The notes: generated by a model from the letters alone, not told the origin. Counted from the first letter of the stretch, positions 37,101 through 45,900 are shown. The stretch is DNA of 64,000 nucleotides from Cyclobacteriaceae bacterium (GCA_020832305.1 JAFIEV010000044.1:124001-188000), one strand, 5' to 3'. Translations and numbers: made by a program.

Positions 37101-37576
37101 ACCACGTTTACGCCAGGAAGTCCGGAACGATCATCGGCAGTAGTAACCTTTCCTGTAACGCGAATGGTCTGCCACTGCTCTATTTGCAAAGTACTTTCCT
37201 CCGCAGGAACATTGGTTTCACGCAAAGCAACATTGATCATATTATCAATTTGCCTGAATTTTAAATTCCCCTCCTTTGACAATTGCATCAATACATCAGC
37301 CAATGATGTATTACCGCTCATATTAAGCCTTACATCTTTACTGATTACATTTTTGTCATAGAAGAATTTAAAATCTGTTTGCTTCTCTATCGATTTAAAT
37401 ACATCGATAATTCCAGCCTGCCTCATATTCAGACTGACATTCGTCTCCTTCAGGCTCTTATTTTGAGCAGTTCCGTCATAGGATAGCAGCATTCCTATGA
37501 AGAGGAATTGAATACTTATGCCATATAGCACAAATTTTGAACCCATGATTAACCAGGTTTGTAGTTTCTTTTTCAT
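34163..37576 (-). CDS. SusC/RagA TonB-linked transporter with N-terminal STN signalling domain
   Basis: A 1,137-residue outer-membrane TonB-dependent transporter importing oligosaccharide. In order: signal peptide, STN domain (about residues 45-115, IDVFKSIEKQTDFKFFYDKN), carboxypeptidase-D-like domain (about 130-210, GKVTTADDRSGLPGVNVVIK), TonB box/plug (about 220-340, DEIVVIGYGTAKRADLTTSV, then VVIRGVGTFADESPLYVVDG), and a large beta-barrel ending FPLPRTFTIGLNLNF. The STN domain implies trans-envelope signalling to the FecR protein encoded just upstream and then to an ECF sigma factor. Its 173-base 5' gap contains two hairpins, one a terminator on the opposite strand, suggesting antisense control. 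Confidence 0.95.
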   Translation of the reverse strand: MKKKLQTWLIMGSKFVLYGISIQFLFIGMLLSYDGTAQNKSLKETNVSLNMRQAGIIDVFKSIEKQTDFKFFYDKNVISKDVRLNMSGNTSLADVLMQLSKEGNLKFRQIDNMINVALRETNVPAEESTLQIEQWQTIRVTGKVTTADDRSGLPGVNVVIKGTASGTVTDINGAYVIEVPEGQTVLAFSSVGYITEEVTVGNRSVIDISMVADIKAMDEIVVIGYGTAKRADLTTSVGQLENVARTVDRPVSSPQQMLQGQMAGVTVVSNSGDPGATPRVVIRGVGTFADESPLYVVDGMPYYGGRINPNDIESMVVLKDAAAAAIYGAQAASGVIVITTKSGKSGAPRVSADFYRGVENATNLPQALTAPEYAKAYRDAAAHAGTIPNPAHDPLINPWSQVHRTTWMDEIFRTAAITNANLQISGGSDRGRYSTSFGYHKKEGLLRGTDFELFSFRLKSDYDITKKLRVGQNVYFNHSESVGINTSSSYSGAIINAIYMNPAAPVYDENGRFHGTVPFELSQFAGAYGDTYNPVSLLLRPTRNAPRMNVNAIAYAEYDILDDLTFKSSFSIDLWSWSDKTFSPRAPEIGRPSNMNFLDQSSGSSSRWIWDQQINYNKSFGKHRLGITGVYTAQFRAEEGFDFRVQDFDREDYWFQYASNASTILNVPGAYGNEDALTSAIGRITYDYDDRYFFMGSIRRDQTSRLPANTKTDLFPALSAAWKISSESFFNVDWIDLLKVRGSWGQIGNISSVGLYAFNIPLSANNNVILGEPGLRNRRVALNENSNSNLAWERSETLNFGLDMAMFSNRLTLSAEYYEKYTRGLILRNAPDPHSGVPTGALSNVGTVLNKGIELTLGYRGEVGGLRYNINGNLSTIKNELLDLDAFTSDFILHGNDLRGTIRPFRSEAGQPLYSYWLIPTDGLFQNQGEIEAHVGPNGNRIQPNARPGDLKFRDVNGDGRITDDDRVFMGNAMPDFTYGLNISLEYKNFDFMFFGQGVGGVQLFNGFKHTAYNAGLQGYNLDRRVLDAWRPDNPNATIPVLSTLDPNGNFGQPSDWYLEKGDYFRIKNISLGYTVPDYMMSQLRQGTSLRLFVSAENLLTFTQYTGIDPEVGSGPVIDNGTFPLPRTFTIGLNLNF

Positions 37577-37583
37577 ACTTTTA
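37576..37583 (+). promoter_or_regulatory. Possible antisense promoter element overlapping the susC start codon
   Basis: On the plus strand TACTTTTA (one mismatch to TAnnTTTG) begins at the last base of the complement of the susC ATG. The second locus has an exact match at the same geometry (62432-62439). A TTTG lies upstream at 37558-37561, but the spacing is only 14 bases. Confidence 0.3.
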
Positions 37584-37587
37584 CATC

Positions 37588-37711
37588 GTTATTGATCTAA
37601 TAATTTAAAAATAGTTATAGTGCCCCGTTTGTCTTGATTTGCGAATTTCCACAGACAACGGGTTTGGAGGTCATAACATCCGGGAGCCATGCCACTGGTT
37701 CCCGTTTTTTT
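37588..37711 (+). ncRNA. Candidate cis-antisense small RNA facing the susC leader
   Basis: Between fecR and susC the plus strand carries two hairpins: CCCGTTTGTCT with AGACAACGGG (37624-37634 and 37653-37662, one bulge), then a terminator (37681-37711). A promoter-like element overlaps the susC start. The predicted product of about 120 nt would be fully complementary to the susC mRNA leader. Position, size and orientation match the DonS-type antisense RNAs described between anti-sigma and susC genes in Bacteroides. The 5' end is inferred. Confidence 0.45.
37681..37711 (+). terminator. Intrinsic terminator antisense to the susC leader
   Basis: Stem CGGGAGCC/GGTTCCCG (37681-37688 with 37697-37704, one G-U pair), 8-base loop, then seven T on the plus strand. 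The minus strand has no T-run after it, and no plus-strand protein gene precedes it. Confidence 0.7.
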
Positions 37712-37749
37712 ATTTTCATTGTTTTAGTACTTTTTAAGCCATACTTTTA

Positions 37750-38820
37750 TCATATTTTGAGTTCAACATTTTTCCCATTGATACTAAATTGAAGACCGTG
37801 CGTAAAGCTTAGTCCGTGTAAAACCTGTTCCAGCGTTTCATTGTCAAAACGACCGTTGATTTTCAGATTTGCCGGATATTTTCCCTTAAAGGAAATCACC
37901 ACACCGTACCAGTTTTCCAATGCGCGTAGCATATCGTTAAAAGTACTGTTTTGCAGTACCAATACGCCTGTTTTCCAGGCAAATTCAATCTCTGGATTAT
38001 ATAAATATTTTTCGCTTTTTTCCCGCTCGTCGGGAATTATCAAACCTTCACCCGGATACAATATATATTCACCTTCTGCTATGCCCTCCAGCTGAGGCCA
38101 TTCCTTTGTTTTATCAACCGAAACTGATCCGCTCTGCAGGGCCACTTTTACATTATCATCGAAATCAAAAGCCCTGATATTAAAGGATGTACCCAGGGCC
38201 TGGGTATAGGTATTCTTAGCTTTTACTATAAACGGTATTTGTAGATTCTGTGCCACGGAAAAGTAGGCTTCGCCATGCAATTCCAGCCGTCGGTGTACTT
38301 TGCCAAATTGCTCATCGAAAATAATTTTTGAGCCTGCATTTAACATGATATTTGTTCCGTCTGGCATGGCGTATACAGCTCTTTTACCAATGGGGCTTTC
38401 TACAATATGCCTTGTTATTTCAGTAATCTGTGGCTTTTCATTATTTGTGAAGAAGATTGACAGCCCTGTGTAAATAAATACAAAGGCAATAATGGCAGCA
38501 ATTCTATACCAGCTTTGGTAGTAGAAATTTCTTTTTTCCAATTCCAAAAGCTCTTTTCTGAAATTGGCAGTGCCGATCTCTGTTTTCCTGATTACTTCAG
38601 AGAATATCTGTTTTTTAACTTCCTTTCCCAGATATATTTCCGGGTAATGAAGGTTATCTATAAGTAGCCTTGCTTTTTTCATGGCGTCCACTTCTTCAGG
38701 GTGGTTCTCCTGCCATTGATGCCAGAATGCATTACTGTAAGCATTGGGTGCCATTACCCATTTTCTGAACTCCTCGTTCAATAAATAATAATATACCCGA
38801 TCTTCATTTGTCATACTCAT
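37750..38820 (-). CDS. FecR-family anti-sigma factor
   Basis: A 356-residue inner-membrane anti-sigma/signal-transduction protein. The N-terminal cytosolic part (about residues 1-95, with EEFRKWVMAPNAYSNAFWHQW) binds the sigma factor. One transmembrane helix lies near residues 108-125 (YRIAAIIAFVFIYTGLSIFF). The FecR periplasmic domain follows (YAMPDGTNIMLNAGSKIIFD, LHGEAYFSVA, VKAKNTYTQALGTSFNIRAF), and a C-terminal DUF4974 domain (FNDMLRALENWYGVVISFKG) that contacts the SusC STN domain. It lies directly upstream of susC, as usual. The matching sigma gene is not adjacent: a terminator-flanked oxidoreductase gene stands between them. Confidence 0.93.
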   Translation of the reverse strand: MSMTNEDRVYYYLLNEEFRKWVMAPNAYSNAFWHQWQENHPEEVDAMKKARLLIDNLHYPEIYLGKEVKKQIFSEVIRKTEIGTANFRKELLELEKRNFYYQSWYRIAAIIAFVFIYTGLSIFFTNNEKPQITEITRHIVESPIGKRAVYAMPDGTNIMLNAGSKIIFDEQFGKVHRRLELHGEAYFSVAQNLQIPFIVKAKNTYTQALGTSFNIRAFDFDDNVKVALQSGSVSVDKTKEWPQLEGIAEGEYILYPGEGLIIPDEREKSEKYLYNPEIEFAWKTGVLVLQNSTFNDMLRALENWYGVVISFKGKYPANLKINGRFDNETLEQVLHGLSFTHGLQFSINGKNVELKI

Positions 38821-38896
38821 AGCAATGCGCTTCTACCGGTATAAGGAAAAAAACCTTAAAACAACCTCAATAAAAATAAACAAAAAATAAAATTTA

Positions 38897-38904
38897 CAAA
38901 ATTA
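38897..38904 (-). promoter_or_regulatory. Bacteroidota -7 element (TAATTTTG) for fecR-susCD
   Basis: On the minus strand TAATTTTG is an exact TAnnTTTG match, about 77 bases before the fecR ATG at 38820. No clear TTTG at -33. Confidence 0.4.
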
Positions 38905-39075
38905 ATAAAAACATTAGCTCTCCGTTGGTGACTGATCAAATAAAACCATCTTTCAATAGATTATTTTCAATTTAAGAGCCATTAAATTTCTCATCAGGTA
39001 TTATAATTAGTTGTATTTTTTGAAGACCTTTTTGAACTTTAAGCGATGTACAAAAAAAGACCGTTCTCTATAAAG

Positions 39076-39115
39076 AGAAAAGGGACTGTATCTACACGTA
39101 ACAGTCCCTTTTTTT
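39076..39115 (-). terminator. Intrinsic terminator after the Gfo/Idh gene
   Basis: A perfect 12-bp stem AAAAGGGACTGT/ACAGTCCCTTTT (39078-39089 with 39101-39112), 11-base loop, with a T-rich tract on both strands. It lies 43 bases past the stop of the oxidoreductase. Confidence 0.8.
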
Positions 39116-39157
39116 ATTCATAAAATCCGGATGCTTTTCCAGACTTAATTTGTCAGG

Positions 39158-40501
39158 TTATACTTTTTCAGGTACTTCAAAGCCTTTTCGGTAATTCCGG
39201 CTTAACATTTGATTTGCTTCAGGATCATTTACAAATGTCTCAGATTTCGGATTAAAAGTGAGTACCCTTTCCAGTCGGTATGCAATATTGCCGAGGTGTG
39301 CCAGGGCAGATGATAAGTGTGCTGTTTCCACGGGTCCATTAAGAATGGTTTTATCATGTTTTCTTACCGCCTCGATAAAATTAGCTACGTGTCCATCAGT
39401 TCCTCCGTCACCCCTGTCCATTTCTGAGCCGCTGGCAACGCCATCATCACCGGATTTACCAGGCGTACGATCTTTTCCAAGGAAAGTCTGGTATTTATCA
39501 TAACCGTTAACGACAAGATATCCTTTGTCTCCATAGAAAATATTTCCTACCGTTGCACCGGCTTCATCATTGGTACACCAATGTCTTACTTCAAACTGAA
39601 TAATCTTTTTCTCCTCAGGATAATTATAAATGGAGGTCAGTACTTCAGGAACTTCTTTGGCATCATCCCAAAGAAACTTTCCGCCCATTGAGGTGATTTT
39701 AGTTGGTAAGCCTACATCGAGACCCCACATACACAGGTCGGTTTCATGGATACCCTGATTTCCAACATCTCCATTGCCGTAATCCCATAACCAATGCCAG
39801 TTGTAATGAACAATATCCCTGGAGAAGGGACGCTTGGGTGCAGGGCCCGTCCAAAGATCATAATCCAAACCTTCTGGTACGGGTGAAAATCCCTGGCGGC
39901 CTATGCTAGCCCTCCAGCGATAAACTATACCTCTTGCCATATAAACATGGCCAATATACCCGTCTCTCATTAACTGGATGGCCTCCCGCACAGCCGGTGA
40001 ACTCCTGAGCTGAACACCATGTTGCACAATTCTGTCATATTTGTGAGCTGCTTCTACCATTTTACGACCTTCCCAGATATTGTGCGAGCCAGGTTTCTCC
40101 ACATAAACATCCTTCCCTGCCTGGCAGGCCCAAATGGTTTGGAGCGCGTGCCAATGGTTCGGAGACGCGATGCCGATAACATCGATATCTTTTCGATCTA
40201 ATAAACGACGAAAGTCTTGTTCGATGCCTACATCTTTTTTATACTTTTCCTTAAAGCTTTTCTGTCGTTCTTTGAGCAAATTCATGTCAGGGTCAGACAA
40301 AAAGGTGACCTGTACATTCTTTTGGTTCATAAAACTTTGAATATGGCTCTTTCCTCTTCCATTAATCCCTAATACGGCCGCGTTGATGCGGTCATTTGCT
40401 CCAAAAACACTGGAGGATAAGATGGTAGGCGCCACAAATGTGGCAGAACCTGCGATCACAGACTTTTTAATAAAATCTCTTCTTGACGGTTCGTTGTTCA
40501 T
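39158..40501 (-). CDS. TAT-exported Gfo/Idh/MocA-family oxidoreductase
   Basis: A 447-residue NAD(P)-binding oxidoreductase with a twin-arginine signal (MNNEPSRRDFIKKSVIAGSA, residues 1-33), so it acts in the periplasm. Rossmann fold: NAAVLGINGRGKSHIQSF (about 36-53), then IGIASPNHWHALQTIWACQA and VYVEKPGSHNIWEG, the conserved EKP motif. The C-terminal half is of the long form usual in Bacteroidota and planctomycetes (GNQGIHETDLCMWGLDVGLP, DGHVANFIEAVRKHDK). Some exported relatives oxidise or cleave sugars with bound NAD, others are uncharacterised; it lacks an obvious GH109 signature. Terminators lie on both sides, so it is probably transcribed alone. Inositol or sugar oxidation would fit the locus but is a guess. 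Confidence 0.85.
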   Translation of the reverse strand: MNNEPSRRDFIKKSVIAGSATFVAPTILSSSVFGANDRINAAVLGINGRGKSHIQSFMNQKNVQVTFLSDPDMNLLKERQKSFKEKYKKDVGIEQDFRRLLDRKDIDVIGIASPNHWHALQTIWACQAGKDVYVEKPGSHNIWEGRKMVEAAHKYDRIVQHGVQLRSSPAVREAIQLMRDGYIGHVYMARGIVYRWRASIGRQGFSPVPEGLDYDLWTGPAPKRPFSRDIVHYNWHWLWDYGNGDVGNQGIHETDLCMWGLDVGLPTKITSMGGKFLWDDAKEVPEVLTSIYNYPEEKKIIQFEVRHWCTNDEAGATVGNIFYGDKGYLVVNGYDKYQTFLGKDRTPGKSGDDGVASGSEMDRGDGGTDGHVANFIEAVRKHDKTILNGPVETAHLSSALAHLGNIAYRLERVLTFNPKSETFVNDPEANQMLSRNYRKGFEVPEKV

Positions 40502-40520
40502 ATTGTTCTTCTGATTATGT

Positions 40521-40566
40521 AAAAAAAATTTAATTCACCCCAAAATATACAATCCTGGGGTGAATT
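40521..40566 (-). terminator. Intrinsic terminator just before the Gfo/Idh start codon
   Basis: A perfect 10-bp stem AATTCACCCC/GGGGTGAATT (40532-40541 with 40557-40566), 15-base loop. On the minus strand it is followed by a tract of eight T residues. It ends about 20 bases before the ATG at 40501. It may end the sigma-factor transcript or act as an attenuator for the oxidoreductase. Confidence 0.7.
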
Positions 40567-40748
40567 CTTACAAAATTTCAAATATTTATTCACCAATAGC
40601 CCAGTTAAGGTTGATTGTCAATACACTTACATTGACCTAATCTGGATCAGGCTTTTCAAATTACGCAGATATTAACTCAATGCGGCAGGAAATCGGAAAT
40701 GAGCAGGATAATATTGTGAGGTATATGTCCTATGGTATGTGATTTTGA

Positions 40749-41408
40749 TCAAGAACAGGTTAATCCTGCCAATACAAATAATGCAATGCTAAATGTTCCT
40801 CTCATTTTCTTTAGGGCCTTATAAAGTAGTGACCTTACAGATTTGATTTCTTTATAACCTAAGAGTTCTCCTATTTGGGCATATTGAAAACCATGGTAAT
40901 AAAAGTAGTAAATGGCCTCTCTTTCCCGATGGCTGAGTTTCTTCAAGGCGCTGGAAATTTTGCTCCGGTTTTCACGCGTCGATTGCATTTTGATAATCTG
41001 CTCTTCCGCAGATTCTTCCAAAGCCTGAAACCTGAGCGCTTCATTGCGGAAAAAGATATTTTGTTCCTGCTGCCTGAGCAATTCAAGCATCTTTCTCCGG
41101 CATGCTTTGAATAGGTATAAACGAATCGAATCGGTGTCACCAAGACCACCACGTCGTTCTCTTATTAATATAAATAAATCCTGTATACAATCTTTGATGA
41201 GCTCGGTGTCAGAAGAGAATTGCCGGCAGTAATTTGCCAGTATGTCAAAATACTTTTCATATATCAAAACAAATGCCGATTCATCTCCCTCCTTAAAAGA
41301 TTTCCAAAGCTGGGCCTCGTCAGTCTTTACTGGTTCAGAAACCCTGGTTTTTACCTGCGGCTTTAAATACAAACCGTTTTCAGACATGTTATGCTCCAAA
41401 GCTTCCAT
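40749..41408 (-). CDS. ECF-type RNA polymerase sigma factor
   Basis: A sigma-70-family ECF factor. Region 2 is seen in FVLIYEKYFDILANYCRQFS and LIKDCIQDLFILIRERRGGL (about residues 45-90), followed by RLYLFKACRRKMLELLRQQE. Region 4 is KISSALKKLSHREREAIYYF with helix-turn-helix YAQIGELLGYKEIKSVRSLL. ATG 41408 is chosen (219 residues); an in-frame start 75 bases upstream would add a poorly conserved lysine-rich segment, and other in-frame ATGs follow. A short hydrophobic tail ends the protein. The FecR-SusC pair downstream is its natural partner, although an oxidoreductase gene with its own terminators lies between. Confidence 0.88.
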   Translation of the reverse strand: MEALEHNMSENGLYLKPQVKTRVSEPVKTDEAQLWKSFKEGDESAFVLIYEKYFDILANYCRQFSSDTELIKDCIQDLFILIRERRGGLGDTDSIRLYLFKACRRKMLELLRQQEQNIFFRNEALRFQALEESAEEQIIKMQSTRENRSKISSALKKLSHREREAIYYFYYHGFQYAQIGELLGYKEIKSVRSLLYKALKKMRGTFSIALFVLAGLTCS

Positions 41409-41891
41409 ATTTTGTAAATTCGTTTCAATATTGCAAAAATTATTTTTTTTACAAAGAATAAATTTTCTTTTTATTAGTGGCAACCGTCGGATAAAGATGA
41501 CTTTCTAAGTATTCATGGGTAAAATACTGTAAAATTCAACCTCATTCGCGCTATAAAAGTATTGGAAAGGGTTGTGAAATCTGTTAAGCCTGTGTTAGCA
41601 AATTGTTATATATCATTTTGATCATGAACTATTTACGCAAGCAGCTTTACAAGGAATGACGATATCTTTAAAACAAATCCAAATTTTTACTCCTCTCAAA
41701 CCTTTTTTAATGGTTTATTGGTTAATTTTGTACATTAAGATATACAGTTCAGGGTTATATAGGAGGGAAAAAAGTCTGACTGTGTTTAATATATGTAAAC
41801 CTTAGTGGTGATGTAAAACCCGTTGCCAACAAAATTGGTTTATATAAAAGCCGATCTGACCTGACTATAATATTCGATTTTAATAATAGGT
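41409..41891. other. Intergenic region between divergent sigma and efflux operons
   Basis: About 480 bases, no credible gene. It contains the TAATTTTG promoter element at 41723-41730 for the efflux operon. An AGGAGG at 41760-41765 has no start codon at a usable distance. Confidence 0.5.
41723..41730 (+). promoter_or_regulatory. Bacteroidota -7 element (TAATTTTG) for the RND efflux operon
   Basis: Exact TAnnTTTG match about 160 bases before the adaptor start; no clear -33 TTTG. A long leader would result. Confidence 0.35.
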
Positions 41892-42965
41892 ATGAAAACA
41901 TTAAAGCCATCTGTTGCATGGTACGCAATTGGCATGCTGGTTGCCAGTATAGTTTATGGATGTTCTGGGAACAAAAAAAATCCCGTTGCTGCATCCGGTT
42001 CCGGGGGCATACAAAATCTCAATGTTTCGGCGGTGGTCGTTCAGCCCGGAATATTGGATGATATCATAATTGCCAATGGTTCGATTATGGCCAATGAAGA
42101 AGTTGATTTAAAAAGTGAGGCCACCGGAAGAATAACAAGGATTAATTTCCGTGAAGGATCGAAGGTTCAGAAAGGGCAGCTATTGGTTAAAATTGATGAT
42201 GATGAACTTCAGGCACAATTGCGGCAATTGGAATTTGATCTGGACCTGGCCCGCCAGGATGAATATCGAAAAAGTCGTTTGCTCGAAGTAAAAGGTATCA
42301 GTCAGGAAGAACATGATGCTTCACGTCTGCGGGTATCTGACCTCGAATCACAAATTGATTTATTAAAAACACGTATCGATAAAACCATGATTGTGGCCCC
42401 TTTTAGTGGTCAGATTGGATTGCGATATGCCAGTGAAGGCGCATATATGACACCAGGTACCAACGTGGCATTGCTGGTACAAATTGATCCCTTAAAAATT
42501 GAATTTTCAATTCCCGAACGATATGCCGGATATGTAAAAACAGGGCAGTCAATTGAATTTAAAATTAGTGGCCGGGAAAAAATATTCCAGGGAAAGGTGT
42601 ATGCCCAGGAACCCAGGATTGATCCCACAACCCGGACATTGCGGATAAGGGCTTTAAGTTCCAACCCAAAGGGAGAGCTTGTTCCCGGTACTTTTGCTTC
42701 CGTAACTTTGAAATTAGACCGGATTGAAGACGCACTTATGGTACCCACCCAGGTAGTTATACCCCGAATGGAAGGCCAGGATGTATTCGTTTACAGAAAT
42801 GGCAAAGCCCACAGGGTACCGGTTGAAACGGGTACACGCCTTAGAAGTACTATTCAAATTTCTGAAGGACTGCAAGCAGGAGATACGGTAATTACTACCG
42901 GATTATTGGTACTGCGAGACCAGATGAATGTAAACATAGCACAAATTGTAGAAGTAAAAGACTAA
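41892..42965 (+). CDS. RND efflux periplasmic adaptor (HlyD/AcrA-type) lipoprotein
   Basis: A 357-residue membrane-fusion protein linking the inner-membrane RND pump to the outer-membrane channel. Signal peptide with lipobox VYGCSGN (cysteine about residue 24). Then a split lipoyl domain (SEATGRITRINFREGSKVQK), a short alpha-hairpin (about residues 105-155, LRQLEFDLDLARQDEYRKSR), the second lipoyl half (TMIVAPFSGQIGLRYASEGA), a beta-barrel (FSIPERYAGYVKTGQSIEFK) and a membrane-proximal domain (MVPTQVVIPRMEGQDVFVYR). It is first in a three-gene operon with pump and channel, 5 bases before the pump gene. Confidence 0.93.
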   Translation: MKTLKPSVAWYAIGMLVASIVYGCSGNKKNPVAASGSGGIQNLNVSAVVVQPGILDDIIIANGSIMANEEVDLKSEATGRITRINFREGSKVQKGQLLVKIDDDELQAQLRQLEFDLDLARQDEYRKSRLLEVKGISQEEHDASRLRVSDLESQIDLLKTRIDKTMIVAPFSGQIGLRYASEGAYMTPGTNVALLVQIDPLKIEFSIPERYAGYVKTGQSIEFKISGREKIFQGKVYAQEPRIDPTTRTLRIRALSSNPKGELVPGTFASVTLKLDRIEDALMVPTQVVIPRMEGQDVFVYRNGKAHRVPVETGTRLRSTIQISEGLQAGDTVITTGLLVLRDQMNVNIAQIVEVKD

Positions 42966-42970
42966 AAACC

Positions 42971-45900
42971 ATGGCCAAAAACCTTTCATCAATATGTATT
43001 GAACGCCCGGTACTAACCATAGTGATGTCCATTACTATTGTCCTATTCGGCGTGATTGGTTTTACCTTCCTGGGAGTTAGGGAATATCCCAGCGTTGACC
43101 CTCCTATTGTTACGGTTACCACGAATTATCAGGGCGCCAATGCCGACATCATAGAATCACAGATTACCGAACCGCTTGAGGAGTCAATCAACAGTGTGGA
43201 AGGTATCAGAACACTCAGCTCTGTAAGCAGTGATGGCCGAAGCAATATAACGGTTGAATTCGTATTGGGAAGAGACATGGAGGCCGCTGCCAATGATGTA
43301 AGGGATAAGGTGTCTGTTGCCGTTAGAAACCTGCCGCCAGATGCAGACCCTCCAATCGTAAATAAATCAGATGCAGATGCAGAATATATATTTTCCTTAA
43401 CTGTTCAAAGCAATAAAAGATCCCTGCTGGAGCTTACCGAACTGGGTAATAATCTATTTAAAGAGCGGCTGCAAACCATCGAAGGGATTAGCAATATAAG
43501 AATCTGGGGGGAGAAAAAATATGCTATGCGATTAATGATCAACCCGCAGAAACTTATCGCCTATGGACTTACTCCGCTGGATGTCCGCAATGCGCTGCTC
43601 AGTGAAAATGTGGAATTGCCCTCAGGTCGAATCGAAGGATATAATACAGAACTCACCATCCGTACTTTCGGAAGACTTACCACAGAAGATGAATTCAATA
43701 ATCTTATAATCGCTGAGCGCGACGGTATATTGGTTCGCTTACGTGATATAGGAAGGGCGCGCCTATCTCCGGAAAATGAGAGGTCAATTCTGCGTGGCAA
43801 CCATGGTATCCCTATGATAGGCCTCGCCATTCAACCTCAACCAGGGGCTAATTATATAGAAATAGTTGATGAAATAGAAGAGAGAGTTGAACAATTGAAA
43901 ACCGAACTTCCCGAAGATATTATACTGGGTGTTGCCCTCGATACTACCAAAAATATCAGAAAAGCTATAACAGAAGTTCAGGAAACCATTTTGATTGCTT
44001 TTATACTGGTACTATTGGTTATTTATTTTTTCCTAAGAAGCTGGCGTACCACGCTTATCCCGATTGTGGCCATACCAATTTCATTGATAGGGTCTTTCTT
44101 TGTAATGTATGCCGCCGGATTTTCCATCAATATATTAACCCTGCTGGGTATTGTACTGTCGGTAGGTATTGTGGTAGATGATGCCATTGTCGTAATGGAA
44201 AATATATACGCCAAAATTGAAAGAGGTATGCACCCTATACGTGCAGCACATCTGGGTACCAAGGAAATTATTTTTGCCGTAATTTCTACTACTGTTACAC
44301 TTGTTGCTGTATTTATGCCCATCGTGTTTCTTCAGGGTTTTACCGGACGACTTTTCCGTGAATTTGGCATCGTAGTGGCAGGTTCGGTAATAATCTCATC
44401 ATTTGTGTCGCTCACCTTAACTCCAATGATGTCTTCGAGGATTCTGAAGAGAAAAGAAAAACATGCCAGATTTTTTGAATATACAGAGAAGATATTGAAA
44501 AAAGCCATAGATGGCTATAGCCAGTCATTGGTGCGTTTTATGCCCTACCGTTGGTTTGCCCTGGTAATTATGGCTGTCTCTGCCGGCATTATATTGTATT
44601 TTGGATCAAAACTACAATCTGAACTGGCTCCGCTGGAAGACAAAGGACGTCTTCGATTATTTGCTACCGCACCTGAAGGCACTTCTTATGAACTTATGGA
44701 CGACTACATTCAAGGCCTGATAGAGCTTACTGATACCATGCCCGAGAGAGAGTCGATCCTTTCGGTTACCTCACCGGGTTTTGGCTCTTCGGTATCTGTT
44801 AACTCAGGTTTTGTACGTGTTACACTGGTTCCTGCCGATGAAAGAGAAAAAAGCCAGCAACAACTGGCCATTGAGTTAACGGCTAGACTGAGAGACCACA
44901 ATTATGCCAGGGCTATTGTGAGCCAGGAAGAAACTATTGCTGCTTCAAGGGGTGGAGGTTTACCAGTACAATTTGTCGTACAGGCAACCAACTTTGAGAA
45001 ATTGTCTGAATTCTTACCGACTTTTTTACAAAAAGCTCAGGACGACCCTGCTTTTTCTATTGTTGACCTCAACCTGAAGTTTAACAAACCTGAAATGCAG
45101 GTAGAAATCGACCGAAACAAAGCCAGGGAAATGGGTATTTCAGTAAGAGATATTGCTGAAACCCTTCAACTGCTGTTTAGTGGCCAAAGATTTGGATATT
45201 ATATTCAAGATGGCAAACAATATCAGGTAATCGGTGAAGCAGAACGCGAAAACCGCAACGAACCACTCGACCTGCGTTCTGTGGCCGTAAGAAACCGAAC
45301 CGGCGAAATTGTGCTCTTAGACAACCTGGTAAAACTCAGCTACCGTACCAGTCCCCCACAGCTATATCGCTATAACCGCTATGTGTCAGCAACGGTTTCA
45401 GCTGTGCCGGCGCCCGGACTTACGGTTGGCGATGGCATTGCAGCGATGCGCAAAATAGGAGATGAAGTCCTGGATGATTCATTTGTAACAAGTCTGGCAG
45501 GACCTTCCAAGGACTTTGAAGAAAGCTCAAACAGTCTATTGTTTGCTTTCATCCTTGCATTGGTTTTGGTATATCTCACCCTGGCGGCACAATTTGAAAG
45601 CTTCAGAGATCCACTTACCATTATGTTTACTGTTCCGCTGGCCATTGCCGGCGCTGTATTGGCAATGTATTTATTTGGGCATACCCTCAATATATTCAGC
45701 CAGATTGGTATTATAGTACTCATTGGTATAGTGACTAAAAACGGAATTCTGATTGTTGAATTTGCCAATCAGAAGAAGCTGGATGGCATGGACATAAAAC
45801 AAGCTGCCATTGAATCGGCAACACAACGATTCAGGCCTATCGTCATGACCAGTTTTGCCACCATTTTAGGTGCATTACCTATTGCCCTGGCTCTTGGGGG

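Larger units (their letters stand above)
38821..39157. other. Intergenic region with fecR promoter and oxidoreductase terminator
   Basis: About 340 AT-rich bases with no reading frame. It holds a TAATTTTG promoter element (38897-38904) for fecR and the terminator of the Gfo/Idh gene (39076-39115), which implies that fecR-susC-susD start a separate transcript. Confidence 0.55.

Noticed and set aside
39158-40501. Possible GH109 glycosidase (NAD-dependent, similar fold and length)
   Set aside because: I do not see the GH109 signature motifs, and the C-terminal part matches the general exported Gfo/Idh type. Kept as an oxidoreductase.
40586-40636. A short minus-strand peptide ending VNVSVLTINLNWAIGE that looks like the last strand of an outer-membrane protein
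   Set aside because: Stop codons lie directly upstream in frame and no further homologous sequence was found. It may be a relic, but 16 residues are not enough to call a pseudogene.
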